NCBI GenBank assembly: GCA_016702545.1
Contig: JADJDT010000005.1
Coordinates: 310,001 to 374,000 of the forward strand
From: Pseudomonadota bacterium
GTDB lineage: Bacteria > Myxococcota_A > Polyangia > GCA-2747355
Direction: 5' to 3'
Length of the DNA: 64,000 nt
The notes beneath the pieces were generated by a model, which saw only the letters and a program-made list of their open reading frames with translations, did not search any database and had not been told where the DNA came from. The translations under genes were made by a program, and so were the position numbers. Every line of letters starts with the position of its first letter. Within the stretch, counting starts at the first letter, position 1. Shown here one piece after another: positions 18,251-31,110 of the stretch.

Positions 18251-19712
18251 ATGAAGGCCAAGGGCGCCCCGGAGACCGCTGCTCCGAAGCGACGCTCGGT
18301 CGTCGCCGGTGTGCTGCGGCCACGCCGGCGATCGACCTGGCGGCGGGAGCTCGTGCAACAGGGCTGCCTGATCGAGCTGGCGCGCGCCGCCCTCGAGGGG
18401 CTCGAGCTGCAGCCACTGCTGCATGAGGCGACCAGCGCTTCGCGGTCGGCCTCGGCGTCGACCTCGCGGGCGTCTGGACGCTCGACGACGCCGGGCGCGA
18501 GCTGCGGCTGGCGGTGGCCACCGGCTGGCCGCAGGCGGCCATCGGCAGCCATCACGTCACCATCGACGATGGCTCACACCTGGCGCTGGCGGCGGCCTGC
18601 GCCACGCCCCACGCCCTGGTGGCCGAGGACCTGGCGGCCGGCGGCGAGGCGGGCGATACGGCGCTGCTGGTCGAGCCCGGCGCGCGCAGCGCGGTGGCCG
18701 TGATGGTCCACCAGCTCGGACGGCCCTTCGCGCTGCTGGCCGCCCACAGCCGGCGCCGCCGCCGCTTCGCCGAGGCCGATCTACGCTTCGTCGAGGCCAC
18801 GGCCGAGCTGCTCGGCGCGGCGCTCGGCTGGCGGCAGCGACAGGACGCCCTGCGGGACTGGCAGCGCCGGCTGCTGGGCGGCGTGGTCACGACCTCGTCG
18901 AGCGCCGCGGGATGGCCACGACGCTCTCGCGGGTGGAGGCGCGCAATCGCGCGCTGGAGCAGGAGCACGACGAGCTCGAGCGCATCGCCGTCGCCGGCGA
19001 GCTGGCCGGCATCATGGCGCACGAGGTGCGCACCCCCCTCAACGCCCTGGCGATCAACGCGCAGCTCGCCGAGCGCGCCCTGCGCCGCGGGGCGGCCGAC
19101 GACATCGGCCGGGCGCTCGAGCTGCTGGGCATGCTGCGCGGTGAGATCGAGCGTATCAACGGCCTGCTGCACGAGTACCTGCAGGTGTTGCGGCGGCCGG
19201 CAGGACATCCGCCGCGACGCTTCTCGCTGCCGCAGGCGCTGCGCGACGCGCTGCGCTTCGTCGAGCCGAAGGCCCGCGACTGCCAGGTCCAGCTCGAGCT
19301 GACGCTGGCGCCGGAGGTCGACGAGCTGGTGGGTGACGAGGCCCGGCTGCGCCAGGTCTTGCTCAACATCGTGCTGAATGCGATCCAGGCGATGCCCCGC
19401 GGCGGCACGGTGCAGCTGAGCACGGCCCGCGCGGAGGACGAGGTGCGGATCGTGATTCAGGACACCGGCCCCGGCATCGCCTCGGAGGCGATCAACCGCA
19501 TTTTTCAACCCTTCGTCACGACCAAGGATCAGGGCACGGGGCTGGGACTGGCGATCTGCAGTCGTCTGGTGCGAGAAATGGGTGGCACAATCGAGGTCGC
19601 ATCGCGGCCCGGGCAGGGGGCCTGCTTCGAGATCCGCCTGCCAATCGAGGCCCCGCCGGCACCGGCCGGCGGCACGCGGTCGTGGCCCGACGAGCCGACG
19701 ACCGCGGACTGA
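18251..19712 (+). pseudogene. GAF-domain sensor histidine kinase, two frameshifts
   Basis: Three frames join into one protein. The N-terminal part ends LIELARAALEGLELQPLLHE. The GAF part (RFAVGLGVDLAGVWTLDDAG to EATAELLGAALGWRQRQ) begins about 18430. The kinase core (DLVERRGMATTLSRV onward) begins about 18895. Each change needs one missing base, near 18425-18433 and near 18880-18895. The kinase core is complete: H-box AGIMAHEVRTPLNAL with the phospho-accepting His, N-box LLNIVLNAIQAMP, G1 DTGPGIA, and G2 GTGLGLAI. In this family the kinase passes phosphate to a response regulator; none is adjacent. Two close one-base losses in a conserved gene could be assembly errors. Confidence 0.75.
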
Positions 19713-19732
19713 CAGGCAGGGAGCGCGACGAG

Positions 19733-20305
19733 ATGGCGCAGCGAGACATCGACGGAGACATCGACCCCGGCGGCGCGGCGGTGGCGCGCACGGCCGTGCC
19801 GGCGGCGTCGGTCTACGAGCAGATCCGGCGCAGCGCGGGCCGTCGCGTGGGCGACATCATGACCACCGAGGTGGTCACGATCGACGCCACGGCCAACCTG
19901 GCGCTGGCCGACGAGCTGATGCGGCTCGGGCGCTTCCGGCACCTGCCAGTGCTGCAGGACGGACACCTGGTCGGGTTGGTCACGCATCGTGACCTGCTGC
20001 GCGCGCTGGCCGACGCGTTCCGCGACTTCGCCGGCCTCGAGCGCGCCTGGCTCGGCGCGCGCCGCGTGGCACAATCGCTCCGCGCTGAGCAGATCATGGC
20101 GCGCACGGTGCTCACGATTCACCCGGACGCGACGGTGTTGCAGGCCGCCCACCTTCTGCGGCACAACAAGTTCGGTTGTCTGCCGGTGTTGGCCGACGGG
20201 CGACTGCTCGGGATCGTGACCGAGGCCGATTTCCTGGAGTTGGCGATCACCGCACTGAGCGAAAAGGCCGAGGGCGGCGCAACGGAGGACTCGCATGCAC
20301 GTTGA
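19733..20305 (+). CDS. CBS-domain-pair protein
   Basis: A 190-residue soluble protein; ATG at 19733 with GGGAG upstream. After a 35-residue polar start come two CBS domains: VGDIMTTEVVTIDATANLAL to GLVTHRDLLRAL, and AEQIMARTVLTIHPDATVLQ to GIVTEADFLEL. Stand-alone CBS pairs bind adenine nucleotides and regulate partner enzymes or transporters. It lies 20 bases after the kinase gene and overlaps the next gene by 11 bases, so the three probably form an operon. Confidence 0.85.
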   Translation: MAQRDIDGDIDPGGAAVARTAVPAASVYEQIRRSAGRRVGDIMTTEVVTIDATANLALADELMRLGRFRHLPVLQDGHLVGLVTHRDLLRALADAFRDFAGLERAWLGARRVAQSLRAEQIMARTVLTIHPDATVLQAAHLLRHNKFGCLPVLADGRLLGIVTEADFLELAITALSEKAEGGATEDSHAR

Positions 20306-20969
20306 ACAGCTGGTGCTGCGGCGCGTGATGCAGTGGGAGGAGCAGGCGAAGCGGACGCCGCGTCTCGGCGGCGTGGCCCAGCAGCCCGTGATCACGATCT
20401 CGCGCAACTGCGGCGCCCACGGCCACGAGGTCGGCCAGCGCGTCGCGCAACGCCTGGGGCTCAATCTCTACGATCGCGAGCTCGTCGAGCAGATCGCCGA
20501 GCACGCCCAGGTGCGGGAGAAGGTCGTCGAGTCACTCGACGATCGGCTGCGCGATCGCATCTCCAACTGGGTCGGCGAGCAGTTCGAGAGCTGCTACTTC
20601 AGCTACAGCGATTACCTGCGCAACCTCTCCCGCGTGGTGCTGACGATCGCCGAGCAGGAGCGCGCGGTGATCGTCGGACGCGGCGCGCACCTGATGCTGC
20701 AGCCGGAGCGCACGCTGCGGGTGCGGATCCAGGCGCCCCTCGAGCTGCGCATCGAGCGCCTCGTCACCGAGCGCGGGCTGAGCGAGCGCGAGGCGCGCGC
20801 GGAGGTGCTGCGGGTCGATGCCGAGCGCGCCGCGTTCGTGCGCCGGCACTTCGCCCAGGATGTCGCCCTCAGCGATCACTATGACCTGCTGCTCAACACC
20901 GCCGCGCTGGACGATGACCTCTGCGCCGACCTGGTGGCCGAGGCCTTCCGGCGCCGCTTCGGTAGCTGA
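20295..20969 (+). CDS. cytidylate-kinase-like family protein
   Basis: A 224-residue P-loop kinase of the Cytidylate_kin2 type. GGAGG lies just ahead of the ATG. The nucleotide-binding loop is the family variant ITISRNCGAHGHEVG (about residues 33-47), followed by LYDRELVEQIAEHAQV and, further on, the VIVGRGAHLML strand-loop and an Arg-rich lid (LRIERLVTERGLSEREA). Members are often annotated as cytidylate kinase, but their real substrate is largely unknown. The overlap with the CBS gene suggests the CBS protein may regulate it or share its nucleotide. Confidence 0.8.
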   Translation: MHVEQLVLRRVMQWEEQAKRTPRLGGVAQQPVITISRNCGAHGHEVGQRVAQRLGLNLYDRELVEQIAEHAQVREKVVESLDDRLRDRISNWVGEQFESCYFSYSDYLRNLSRVVLTIAEQERAVIVGRGAHLMLQPERTLRVRIQAPLELRIERLVTERGLSEREARAEVLRVDAERAAFVRRHFAQDVALSDHYDLLLNTAALDDDLCADLVAEAFRRRFGS

Positions 20970-21051
20970 GCGACCCCAAAGCACTGCGAAGCCCACTGCG
21001 ACCAACCCCCACGCTTGCAACACGGCGCGCGTCCCGCGCCGAGGATGGCTG

Positions 21052-22640
<1,589 letters not shown>

Positions 22641-22644
<4 letters not shown>

Positions 22645-23822
22645 AGCCGCGCGCTGCCCCCGAGCGGATCACAGCCGCCCGTGAAGCCCTTGGCGCTGAA
22701 GGGCACCGTGGCCTGGCCGGTGAGATTGCGCCAGCGCGCGACGATCGTCAGGTTGTGGACCCCTGCGCGCTTGGGGCTGCAGTAGGAGAGCGTGTAGTAG
22801 CTGGAGGCCGCGCGCGCCAGGCGCTGCCCGATCGCGCGGAAGGCGCCCCCGAGCTGCGTCCCCTCCAGAGCGGTGGCGAAGCCGTCGGGACCCAGGGCGC
22901 TCAGCTCGGCGCTGTTGATCTCCGAGCCGAGACCGATGGTGAAGAACGCGTAGCCCGGCGGCATGCGCCGCATCGTGGCGACGGCCTGACGCGCCTGGGG
23001 GCCGGTCTTGAGCCCCGCGTGGTCGGTGCCGTCGGTGAAGAGCACCATGAAGCCGGCGCTCTCGACCGGCGTCGTGGCGAGCTGTCGCCGCGCATCGAGC
23101 ACGTCGATCCCCTGCAGCACGGCGCCGTAGAGGTTGGTGGAGGGGTCGACGACCCGATAGCCGTTCAGTCCGGCCACGGCCCCGCGTAGGCTCTCCTTGC
23201 TGAAGGTGAAGTCCTGCCGGCGCTGCAGCGTGGTCCGACCGTCGAAGGAGTAGATCGCCGCCTCGCTCTCCTCGGGCAGCTCGTCGATCAGCGCCTGCGC
23301 GGCATCCTGCAGCGCGTCGATCTGGGTCACGACACTGCCGCTGAGGTCGAGCAGCAGCGCGGTGAAGAAGTCGAACTGCCGCGGCGCGGCGACCAGGCGG
23401 TGATCGCTCTCGGTGGCCGAGAGCGGCTGGCCGTCCTCGCTGAGCGTGAAGTCGACCTCGTCGAGGCCATCGACGGGCTCGCCGGCGGTGGTCTGCACCT
23501 GGAACTTCACGACCACCCGGCTGGGGTTCTCGCTGACGGGCTTGCCCGAGAAGCGCAACGTCAGCCCGCTCCCGGCGGCGCCGTCGCGCACCCCACCGTC
23601 GAGAGACGACGGCGAGAACCCGTGAAACGGATTCTCGCCGCAGGCGGTCAGCCCCGCGAGGGCGATCCCGAGCGCGAGAGATGAAAGGGTGGCACGCCTT
23701 GGATCGTCGGCGGCGGCAAGGCCGCGTCGAACGATTCCGCGTGCCGCATGGCAAGCGCAGTCGCCAGCGAGAGCAGCGTGCGCGGAGCGCGCAGCCGGGC
23801 GCACAACTGGGCGGGACATCAT
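22641..23822 (-). CDS. von Willebrand factor A domain lipoprotein
   Basis: A 393-residue protein. The ATG pair at 23822/23819 follows GAGGAGATCGCC, a good ribosome site, but the signal (LSSLALGIALAGLTAC, Cys about 61) is then unusually far in; a GTG nearer the signal could be the true start. Residues 80-150 form a beta-rich domain (RVVVKFQVQTTAGEPVDG). The VWA domain from about 160 has the MIDAS DLSGS and a second metal-loop segment FTDGTDHAG. The tail (SYYTLSYCSPKRAGVHNLTI) is beta-rich. VWA domains bind metal and protein partners, so surface adhesion or complex assembly is likely. The upstream region is low-quality sequence. Confidence 0.78.
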
Positions 23823-24040
23823 GGCGATCTCCTCGACGACGGCCCCGAACCGCACCCCGCGGCCCCGTGCCGAAGGGCGGGTCGAAGCAAAGGCCGGGAG
23901 GCGCCCTCCACCACCCACCCCCCCCCACCACCCACCAACACCACCACCCTCACCGCGACACCGGCAAGGGGCCGTCGCAACGGCAGGCGGGCCTCCCAGA
24001 ACGCGCGCTCCTGGCACCCCGCACGCGAGCTCAGGGGTAA

Positions 24041-24764
24041 GCGGGCGGCGCGGGGGCCCCCCCGGGGGGCCCCCGGCCGGGGCGGGGGCGGGCCCCGGGG
24101 CCCGGGGGCGGGCGGGGGGGGGCCGGGGGGGCCCGACGGCCCCGGGCCCGGGGGGGGGCCCCCGGGGGGCCCCCCGGGGGGCCGGCCCCCGGGGGGGGGG
24201 GGGCCGGGGGGGCCCCCCCCCCGGGGGCCGCTGGGGCGGCCCACGGACCTGCAAACCGGGGCTCGACAGCCGCGGCCGCCTGCGGGCGCTGGGGCTGACT
24301 CAGGGGGCCGCCACTCCGCCTTGCGCCTCGGTGATCGTTCACGGCGGGGCCGCGGGGGGGGGGGGGGGATGATCATCCCCGCCGCGATCGGCGCCCTCGA
24401 CGATTGGGTGTGACTCTTCAAGGGGCCCACCCCCAAGTCCGGCGCACGAACGGGCGGAGGTGCGCCGCGCGAGCTGCCTGGTCGCGCTCGCGTGCAGGGG
24501 GCCGGCCCGCCCCGTGCCCCGCCGAGCGGCCCGGCGGGGGGGGCGCGCGCGGCGGCGGCCGCCCGCGGGCCCCCCGCCCCCCCGCCGCGCCCGGCGCCCC
24601 CGCCGGGCCGGGCCCCCCGGGGCGGCGCCGCCCGGCCGGCCGCCCCCCCCCCCCCCCGCCCCGCCGCCGGCGCCCCCGCCCGCCGGGGGCCCGGCGGCCC
24701 GGCGCCGGGGCCCCCCCCCGGGCGGGCGCCCCCCCCCGGCCCCCCCCGCCCCCGCGCGCGGGCC
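24041..24764. other. G/C homopolymer block, probably unreliable sequence
   Basis: From 24041 to about 24230, 24344-24370 and 24491-24764 the sequence is almost only runs of G and C up to 12 bases or more, with nearly no A or T. Ordinary-looking sequence is interspersed at about 24243-24340 and 24371-24480, and a C-rich stretch precedes it (23905-23990). No coding pattern, gene family or promoter can be read. The long open frames across it exist only because stop codons need A and T. The gap between the VWA gene and dapE is therefore uninterpretable. Confidence 0.8.
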
Positions 24765-24822
24765 CGTGAGCCGAGCTTCGCCTGCAATGGCGCGCATTGA
24801 GGGCCGTGAACGATTACGCGCC

Positions 24823-25889
24823 TCAGTCGCTGCGGGTGGCCAGGAAGCGGCGGAAGAGCTGTTCACCGGCCTCGAGCAGGGCGATCGAGGTCGACTCGTT
24901 GGGTTGGTGGGCTTGGGCGTTTTCGCCGGAGCCCCAGTTGACGGCGTCGATGCCGGCGGCGGTGAGGCGGGCGACGTCGGTCCAGGCTTGCTTGGGCGCC
25001 GGCGGCGTGTCGCAGACGCGGCGGAAGGCGGCCAGCACGGGGTTGTCGAGCGGGATGGCCCCCGAAGGACAGCAATCGACGAAGGCGAGGCTGGCGTGCG
25101 CGTCGTCCACCAGCTCGCAGACGCGCCGCTCGGCCGACTCGATCGAGCGGCCGGGGGCGAAGCGGTAGTTGAGGTTGAGCGTGAAGCGATCGGGGACGAC
25201 GTTGCGCGCGGTGCCGCCGTGAGCCAGCGTGGCCGAGATGACCTCGCGGTAGGTCAGCTCGCCGAAGCTCACCGGCTCGGGCTGGAGCGCGGCGAGCCGC
25301 GTCAGCAGCGTGCCGGCGCGATGAATGGCGTTGTCGCCCTGCCAGGGCCGCGCGCTGTGGGCCGGGCGCCCGGCGAAGGTCACCTCGGCCTGCAGCGAGC
25401 CCAGGCAGCCGAGCTGCAGCACGTTGTCGCTGGGCTCCAGGCAGAAGGCCAGGTCGATTTCGGCCAGCCAGTCGAGCTGCTCGAGCAACGGGCCGAGGCC
25501 GCTCTGAGCGTAGGCGCCCTCCTCGCCGTCGTAGAACAGAAAGGCCAGGTCGTAGGCGGCATCGGGCACAGGCTCGGCGAGGAGCTGCCACATCAGGGCC
25601 AGGCCGCTCTTCATGTCGGAGGCGCCGAGGCCCCAGACGCGGCCCTCGGCCACGCGTGGCGGGTTGTAGGCCGAGGGCGGCACCGTGTCGAGGTGGCCGA
25701 CCAGCGCCACCAGCCGCTCGTGGCGCCGCTCGCGCGGGAAGAGCGCGAAGGCGTTGCCCACGCGCTCGAGCCCGTGCGTGCCGCTGTGGCTCAGCTCGGC
25801 GACCAGGAAGTCGCAGAGCGCGCGCTCGTGGCCGGTGACGCTATCGAGGCGCACGAGCGTGAGCAGGCGTTCGACGAGGTCCATCGCCA

Positions 25890-25893
<4 letters not shown>
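24823..25893 (-). CDS. dapE: succinyl-diaminopimelate desuccinylase
   Basis: A 356-residue M20-family metallopeptidase. The GTG at 25893 or ATG at 25890 overlaps the dapD stop. The metal and catalytic motifs are in order: GHLDTVPP (about residue 66), GLGASDMKSG (about 88), the general-base FYDGEEG (about 121), and NWGSGENAQAHQPNES near the end. The dimerisation domain lies between (about 165-275). It removes succinate from N-succinyl-LL-2,6-diaminopimelate to give LL-DAP for lysine and peptidoglycan. Its place after dapC and dapD makes the assignment firm over other M20 peptidases. Confidence 0.9.
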
Positions 25894-26746
<853 letters not shown>

Positions 26747-26750
<4 letters not shown>

Positions 26751-27914
26751 GGGGCAGCACTCCTGGGGATCAGCTCGCGCCAGCAGGCGATGGCGCGCGC
26801 GCAGTCGGTTTCGGTCGGCACGAGGGCCAAGCGCACATAGGGTTGCTCGACGCCGAGGTTCGAGGCCGGGCTGACGAGGATGCCCGCTCGCTCGGCCAGC
26901 TCGGCGGCGTAGCGGCGCGGGTCGGCGTCGCCGGGCGTCCGCAGCCAAAGATAGAAGGTCGCGCTGCAGGGCGCGCAGGCGAGGCCGACCTCGGCGAAGA
27001 AGCGCGTGAAGAGCTCGCGCTTGCGGCGGAAGAGGGCGCGGCGCGCGGCCGCGTGCGCATCGTCGCGCCAGGCCCAGGCGGCCGCGGCCTGCACCATCGT
27101 CGAGCTGGCCACGCCGAAGTTGGCGCGCGCCCGCCGCAGCGCCCCGATCAGCTGCGGATCGCCGGCGATGAAGCCCGCGCGGTAGCCGGTCATGCCCGAG
27201 CGCTTGGACAGCGAATGGAAGACCAGCACGCCCTCGCGCGCGACCTCGAGCAGCGAGGGCGGCGGCTCGCCGTCGAGGTAGAGATCGACGTAGCACTCGT
27301 CACTGCAGAGCAGGATGTCGTGGCGCCGGCAGAGCTCCGCCAGCCGCGCGAGGTAGTCGCGGTCGACGGTCGCGCCGGTCGGGTTGTGCGGGTAGTTGAT
27401 CCACAACACCGCGGTCTCGGCGAGCGCGGCCGCGGGCAGCTCCCAGGGCTCGAGGCGATAACCCTGCTCCGCGCGCAGCTCGACCGCCCAGGGCTCACCG
27501 CCCGCGAAGCGCGTGCCACGCGCTCGTAGACCGGATAGCCGGCGTGCCGAAGAGCACGCGGCGCGGGCCGCGCGGGTCGAGGAAGGCCAGTGGCAGGTGG
27601 AAGATCGCCTCCTTCGAGCCCGCGCTCGGCAGCAGCTCGCGCGCCGGATCGAGCGTGACGCCGAAGCGCCGCGCGACCCACTCGGCGCAGGCCGCGCGCC
27701 CGTCGTCCTCGCCGGCGATCGTCGGGTACTGGCTGACCGCGGGCACGGCGCCCTGGAAGGCCGCCACGATCCGCGGGTCCGTCGGCTCGAGCGGATCGCC
27801 GACCGAGAAGTCGAAGACCTCGCGCTCCGCCGCCAAGAGCGCGCGCTTCTCGGCGTGCAGCGCCTCGGCCGGATAGGCCCCCAGGGTGCTCAGCAGCGGG
27901 TTGAGCGTCGGCAT
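26747..27914 (-). pseudogene. dapC: succinyldiaminopimelate aminotransferase, two frameshifts
   Basis: Pyridoxal-phosphate class I/II aminotransferase acting between DapD and DapE. The N-terminal part (from ATG 27914, FDFSVGDPLEPTDPRIV and PSAGSKEAIFHLPLAFLDP) is in one frame up to LFGTP. GYPVYER is in a second frame, and TRFAGGEPWAVELRAEQG onward in a third. Two single-base losses about 20-30 bases apart (near 27538-27545 and 27515-27522) account for this. The rest is intact: NYPHNPTGA, DECYVDLY, and SLSKRSGMTGYRAGF with the PLP lysine. A housekeeping gene in an otherwise intact operon suggests assembly error more than decay. Confidence 0.85.
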
Positions 27915-28143
27915 CGCCCGCGGAAGATAGCCGAGGACCCCCGGCGCGCGCCAGGCGCCTGTTGGGTTCTCGCGCCGATCCAGAGCGCCGCGGCTTGCGC
28001 CACTACGCGCTGTGGCATAGCTTCGCTGGGGCTAGCGCAGCGACCGGGCAAGGGGGCTGGCGCGCTCGTTCCGCGTGCGGGGCTCGCGCCGCGCTTCGGA
28101 GCCCTGGCCTTCGGCGCTCCGTCGGAGAGGATCGACGACGCTC

Positions 28144-29126
28144 GTGATCACGTCCTGCACGCTTCACAACTTCAGAGGCGTTCGGCAGGGCGAGCTGACC
28201 GGGCTGACCAGGCTGGTGGTGCTCGTCGGTCCCAACGGCTGCGGCAAGAGCACGGTGTTGGACGCCCTCGACGTCGCGGCCAGTCCGACCCCCGGGCACG
28301 CCGTCGGACGCGCCGTCACCCGGCGGCGCTTCTCCGGGCCCGCCCACCGCTGGCTGCTTTGGCGCGGCAGCGAGCCAGCCATGATCGTCATTGGGACCGC
28401 CAACGGGGGGCAGCGCAGGGTCGACCTCACCGTCGAGGGGCAGAATTGTCGCGTCGGCATCGGCAGCTCAGGCGACAACGCCTCAGACAGCGATGGGGGC
28501 GAGGTGCGCTTCGATGCGCGCAGCAACTGGGAGCAGACGCTGCGCGGCGGGCTACCCGCGTTTCTCGGTATCCCCTTCTTCCGCCTGATCGACTGCGGCG
28601 GGCTGCCCGTCGAGCTTCACGAGCTCTATTCGCGCGCCGTGGAGCGGGGGCAGCGCGACCTGGCCCGGAGCTTGGTGAGTGGGCTCTTGGGCGGCGTCGA
28701 GTCCGTAAGATCCTGACGGAGAACGACGAGCCCGTGCTGCACGTCGTCTTCGAGCACCACAGCGTCCCGGCCCGGTTGATCGGCGACGGGGTCCACGCGG
28801 CCCTGCGGACGGTGCTTGAACTCGTGGGGCCCCGTGAGAGCGTCTTCGCGCTGGAGGAGCCGGAGACCCACCAGCATCCTGCTGCAATCTCGAAGACCGC
28901 CAGGGCGGTCGTTGCGGCTGTGCGGCAGAGCATGCAGGTCGTGCTCACGACGCACAGCTTGGAGCTGATCGACGCCCTGCTGGCTGAGGCGCAGCGCGAA
29001 CCGAGCGTGTTGGATGAACTGACCGTGGTGCGGCTCGCGCTGGTCGACGGTGTGCTGCGGGTCAGCCCGAGCCGTGGGGTCGACGTCGAGATCGCGCGCA
29101 CGGACATCGGCAGCGACTTGCGATGA
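28144..29126 (+). pseudogene. OLD/AAA_21-type ATPase, frameshifted
   Basis: A P-loop ATPase of the SMC/OLD type, about 327 residues when joined. The GTG at 28144 is the likely start (VITSCTLHNFRGVRQ). Walker A is GPNGCGKST (residues 29-37). The frame changes near 28700-28708, needing one missing base, after SGLLGGVES and into VRKILTENDEP. The second half has the fused signature/Walker B LEEPETHQHP and the switch His in VLTTHSLELID. This layout is typical of ATPases paired with or fused to TOPRIM nucleases (OLD, Gabija GajA, PARIS AriA). The stop overlaps the next ATG (ATGA), so the two were made together. It is a candidate anti-phage or DNA-damage module; the specific system is not identified. 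Confidence 0.7.
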
Positions 29127-29887
29127 GCTCGGAGTCCATGCTGCTGTGCGAGGGCTACAGTGACCGCTCCTTTCTCGCGGGGTGGCTGAGCCATCTCGGC
29201 TGCAGCGAGGCCCGCTGCGATCCCTGGGGCAAGAGCGTCAGCGGCGGGCATTTCGGCTATCTCGCCCCGGAGGGGCGCTTCATCCGTGTCGTCCCCGCTC
29301 ACGGCCGTGACAACCTGCTCTCGTTCCTGAAGACGCGCCTTGGCCGTCGGAGCACTTAGACCCTCGAGCAGCTCGCCATCGTCTGCGACCGGGACGACTG
29401 CGGGCGCGGAGGCCAGCCAGACCCGCACCGACTGACGGCCGAGAGCGTGGAGGGCGCCCTGCGCGCCATCGGTGCCCAGGGCGTCGAAACGCGGTGCGCG
29501 CAGCAGCCCAGGCAGTGGCAGCTCGATCAGGGACAACGCGACCAGCTGACGGTCACGCTGCTCCAGTGGTCAGCCGCAGTTGAAGCCGAGCTTGAGCTGC
29601 CGAGCAAGCAGACCCTCGAGCGCCTGGCCTGCGGGGCCATCCACGCGGTCTATCCCGACCGGACGCGCTCAGTTCGTGCCTGGCTCGACGGGCGCTCTGG
29701 AAACCCGCCGGCGGCGGGGCCCAAGGAGCACCTTTGGTCGCACATGGCGGGCTGGTACGCCGACTACGGCTGCGATGCCTTCTGGCGCGCGCTCTGGCAG
29801 GATCCGCTGCTCGCGGCTGCGCTCAGGCAGCTACTCGAGGCCGCTGGCCTGTGGCCCGTGGTCGAGGCCTTGGTCACCCGAGGCTGA
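29123..29887 (+). pseudogene. TOPRIM-like (OLD-nuclease-like) partner protein, in-frame TAG
   Basis: Begins at ATG 29123 overlapping the ATPase stop. The opening MLLCEGYSDRSFLAGWL carries the TOPRIM-type Glu. After a TAG at 29357-29359 the same frame continues as TLEQLAIVCDRDDCGRG, with the TOPRIM-type Asp-x-Asp, and ends in a helical region (HLWSHMAGWYADYG, then ALRQLLEAAGLWPVVEALV). The full length would be 254 codons. So one gene is interrupted by a single nonsense codon. TOPRIM proteins cut or bind nucleic acid with metal; beside an AAA ATPase this resembles two-gene OLD-like systems. The TOPRIM call rests on short motifs only. Confidence 0.6.
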
Positions 29888-29936
29888 GCCCCGGGGACTG
29901 CCGGTGTGGGCGCGGGCGCCGAGTGGAGCGCCCCGG

Positions 29937-30935
29937 TCAGGGGTGCAGCGCGAACTGGAGCTCGCCGGCGTAGAGCCCGACTGCCAGCACGGCGCCGCCC
30001 GAGGCGCCGCTGACCATCAGGGCCTCGGGCGCATTGGGCAACGCCACGCGCTGCACGATCGCGCCGCTGCCGCGGTCGAGCACATAGAGCCAGTCGCGCT
30101 CGCGCGTGAAGCCATAGCCGGTGATCACGTAGCGGTCGAGGACGACGAAGGGGGCGTTCGAGCTCAGGTCGGCAGAGCGCCACTTGACCTCGTGCGTGCA
30201 GAGGTCGAGGGCCACGAGGTAGTTGCCACGACCGCCGATCTCCGCGGCGTAGCCGTTGAAGCTCAGGCGCACGAACACGGCCTGACCCTGCCGGATGACA
30301 CCGCTCAGCTCGTTGAAGGGCGCGACGAGGGCCGGCTCGAGCGCGGCGTAGAGCGTTGGATCGCGCGTGTCACGCAGGCGGTAGCTACAGCGAGCCCCGA
30401 GCCAGCCGCGGCCCGACTTGCCCGCGGGCTCGACGGCTGTGACGCCGATCTCGAGCCCCGTGGCGTCGTCGCGGTAAAGGGCGCCCGCAGAGGCGAGGCG
30501 CCCGCCCGGATCGTCACTGCAACCGGCGAGCGGCTGCCGCAGGTTCGATGGCTCGATCAGTTCGTCCCGCCGCGGCAGTGACCCCTCGGGCCGAGCCTCG
30601 AAGCGCGCAGTCGACTCGCTGTAGCCGGTCTCGAGCAAACGGCGCGCGGCACCGGCGACGAGAATGCGGCGCGTTCGCCCCTCGGGACGAGGCCACGCCG
30701 CGGGCGTGCAGGGGCGCCGCAGGGGCGCGCTCGGTAGCGCTCGGTCCACCGCGGCCGGTGACGCGGTGGTCGGGGGCGGGACGGCACGCGGGGCCGGTGA
30801 CGCCGAGAGCGCCGGGACGGTGCGCGGCCCCGGGCCCGGCGGTGTGCGCACGCAGCTCGCCTGAGCGACGAGCACGGCGCCCGCCAGCACCCAGGCGCGC
30901 GCAGACCGGACCATGCGATCAGTAGAACAGCTCAT
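29937..30935 (-). CDS. lipoprotein, possible beta-propeller domain
   Basis: A 332-residue protein; ATG at 30935 has GAGAGGAG 8 bases upstream. The signal ends VAQASC, so it is probably lipidated. A Pro/Ala/Ser-rich linker spans about residues 25-75. The C-terminal 200 residues are beta-rich and read like propeller blades (NYLVALDLCTHEVKWRSADL, DWLYVLDRGSGAIVQRVALP), the pattern of PQQ-like or outer-membrane assembly propellers. No catalytic motif is visible. It stands between the ATPase/TOPRIM pair and proB and is oriented away from both. Confidence 0.65.
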   Translation of the reverse strand: MSCSTDRMVRSARAWVLAGAVLVAQASCVRTPPGPGPRTVPALSASPAPRAVPPPTTASPAAVDRALPSAPLRRPCTPAAWPRPEGRTRRILVAGAARRLLETGYSESTARFEARPEGSLPRRDELIEPSNLRQPLAGCSDDPGGRLASAGALYRDDATGLEIGVTAVEPAGKSGRGWLGARCSYRLRDTRDPTLYAALEPALVAPFNELSGVIRQGQAVFVRLSFNGYAAEIGGRGNYLVALDLCTHEVKWRSADLSSNAPFVVLDRYVITGYGFTRERDWLYVLDRGSGAIVQRVALPNAPEALMVSGASGGAVLAVGLYAGELQFALHP

Positions 30936-31110
30936 CGCGCGCGCTCCTCTCACGACCCACGCTGCGTAGCAGCGAAGCTAGGTCGCGTCGAGAGCGAAGG
31001 TGCCAGTTTTGCAGTACGGGAAGGTCACGTCGCGGCAGGTCGCAGCGGTTCCCGTTCCTTGCGCGGATCGGGATCTCGGTCGGCGCGAGCCGTGGTATAT
31101 CCGCCCGGCC

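Noticed and set aside
17420..18424. 334-residue minus-strand frame between hpf and the kinase
   Set aside because: Low-complexity Arg/Pro/Gly sequence, no start signal, no family; antisense to the kinase start.
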